From Stictocephala bisonia (taxonomy: Eukaryota > Arthropoda > Insecta > Hemiptera > Membracidae): a stretch of 64,000 nucleotides of DNA. The DNA is taken from positions 1 through 64,000 of the forward strand of contig JAQJVL010002152.1 in assembly GCA_035578905.1 (NCBI GenBank), read 5' to 3'. How positions within the stretch are numbered: position 1 is the first letter of the stretch; every line of letters begins with the position of its first letter. Of the stretch, positions 63,597 through 64,000 are shown piece after piece. Both the position numbers and the translations under genes were made by a program. A model generated the notes under the pieces. That model was given only the letters and a program-made list of their open reading frames with translations, was not told the origin of the DNA and did not search any database.

Positions 63597-64000
63597 TGAT
63601 ATATTTAATGGTTAGGTTACTCTCGCCAGACTCTGATCGACAAGACAGCTCCGTCCTAAGACTTTTGAAATGCTCAGTTTCGTTCTTAGTCCTGTCACAG
63701 CTAATAGAGACTCCAGAGAAAAAGTCTCCAAGCCCTCGTAGGAATTCCCTGGTAGCAGCCTTAGTGATTATATGAACGGAAGCCTCGCAGCCCACAATCA
63801 CTTTAATCGGACGAGGTTTTTCCTTAGACCCTTTACCTACACGAAAAAGCTTAAAAGAATCAACTTTTAGATTAGGCTCAATGGCAGTGAGAATAGATTG
63901 AAGATTAGCTTTATCATCCTCTATTCTGTTTTTAGCCGTGCCCCTAGCACTCTCACACATACCAAAGACTATGATATTTTTGGCCCAGAGATTTCTTTCA
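63523..64000 (-). CDS. LINE ORF1 C-terminal part (partial, start off window)
   Basis: Open from the right edge to a stop at 63523. It reads ERNLWAKNIIVFG, then ESARGTAKNRIEDD, DSFKLFRVGKGSKEKPRPIK and HIITKAATREFLRGL, the RRM-like ORF1 core typical of CR1/jockey-group LINEs (RxxNIIVFG ... R.G......PRPIKV). It overlaps the start of ORF2 by about 70 bp in another frame. The product would bind the element RNA. Confidence 0.7.
   Translation of the reverse strand, partial: ERNLWAKNIIVFGMCESARGTAKNRIEDDKANLQSILTAIEPNLKVDSFKLFRVGKGSKEKPRPIKVIVGCEASVHIITKAATREFLRGLGDFFSGVSISCDRTKNETEHFKSLRTELSCRSESGESNLTIKYINGIPKLYRQKTIKQQRHGPFLLFV

Larger units (their letters stand above)
60481..64000 (-). mobile_element. 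Near full-length two-ORF LINE (runs off the right edge)
   Basis: Minus strand: ORF1 (beyond 64000 to 63523), ORF2 with endonuclease (63596-62900), RT and C-terminus (62850-60723), then a short 3' UTR ending in a TTTTA-type repeat (60481-60506). The order is that of CR1/jockey-group LINEs. Confidence 0.85.

Noticed and set aside
1..64000. Prokaryotic features (operons, ribosome binding sites, terminators, attachment sites)
   Set aside because: Spliced dynein exons, LINEs, SINEs and piggyBac/Tigger elements show this is animal nuclear DNA.

Overview
The window is AT-rich arthropod nuclear DNA, most likely insect. A hemipteran is possible, but I cannot fix the order from sequence. It contains one host gene: the 5' part of an axonemal dynein heavy chain on the minus strand. 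Fourteen coding exons (52097 down to 250) join in phase to about 747 residues of the dynein tail, which follow the DNAH2 subfamily (Drosophila kl-2 equivalent) in order and spacing. The start codon is at 52097-52095 and the gene runs off the left edge. Only about 2.24 kb of the 51.8 kb span is coding. An RFX-type X-box lies 257 bp upstream of the ATG, which fits a ciliary or sperm-flagellum gene. One intron has a GC donor.

The rest is introns and upstream DNA filled with transposable elements. Intron 13 and 12 (408-6856): a TTAA element, two foldback structures and a second TTAA element. Introns 11 and 10 (7004-15585): a LINE remnant, a 36-bp minisatellite, a third TTAA element, an unclassified repeat carrying a fourth, and a palindromic Penelope-like element. 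Intron 9: an RTE-type LINE with a 16-bp target duplication. Intron 8: a TA-flanked MITE carrying a second copy of the unclassified repeat. Intron 6: LINE 3' ends, a Tigger/pogo element and a LINE with an unbroken 762-codon RT frame. Intron 5: a 3.1 kb piggyBac with a broken transposase. Intron 4: a piggyBac derivative that has lost its catalytic core, and four LINE remnants. Introns 3 to 1: an empty copy of the MITE, a SINE and short repeats.

Upstream of the gene (52368-64000) are inverted arrays of the 36-bp minisatellite, another TTAA element, LINE fragments, a palindrome with a tandem duplication, and a near full-length two-ORF LINE that runs off the right edge.

The repeats can be ordered by nesting: MITE (empty site at 47.5 kb), then unclassified repeat (22.9 kb), then TTAA element (12.7 kb, empty site at 22.97 kb). 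I see no complete cellular gene, no tRNA or rRNA gene that I can support, and no CRISPR array or other prokaryotic-type system.
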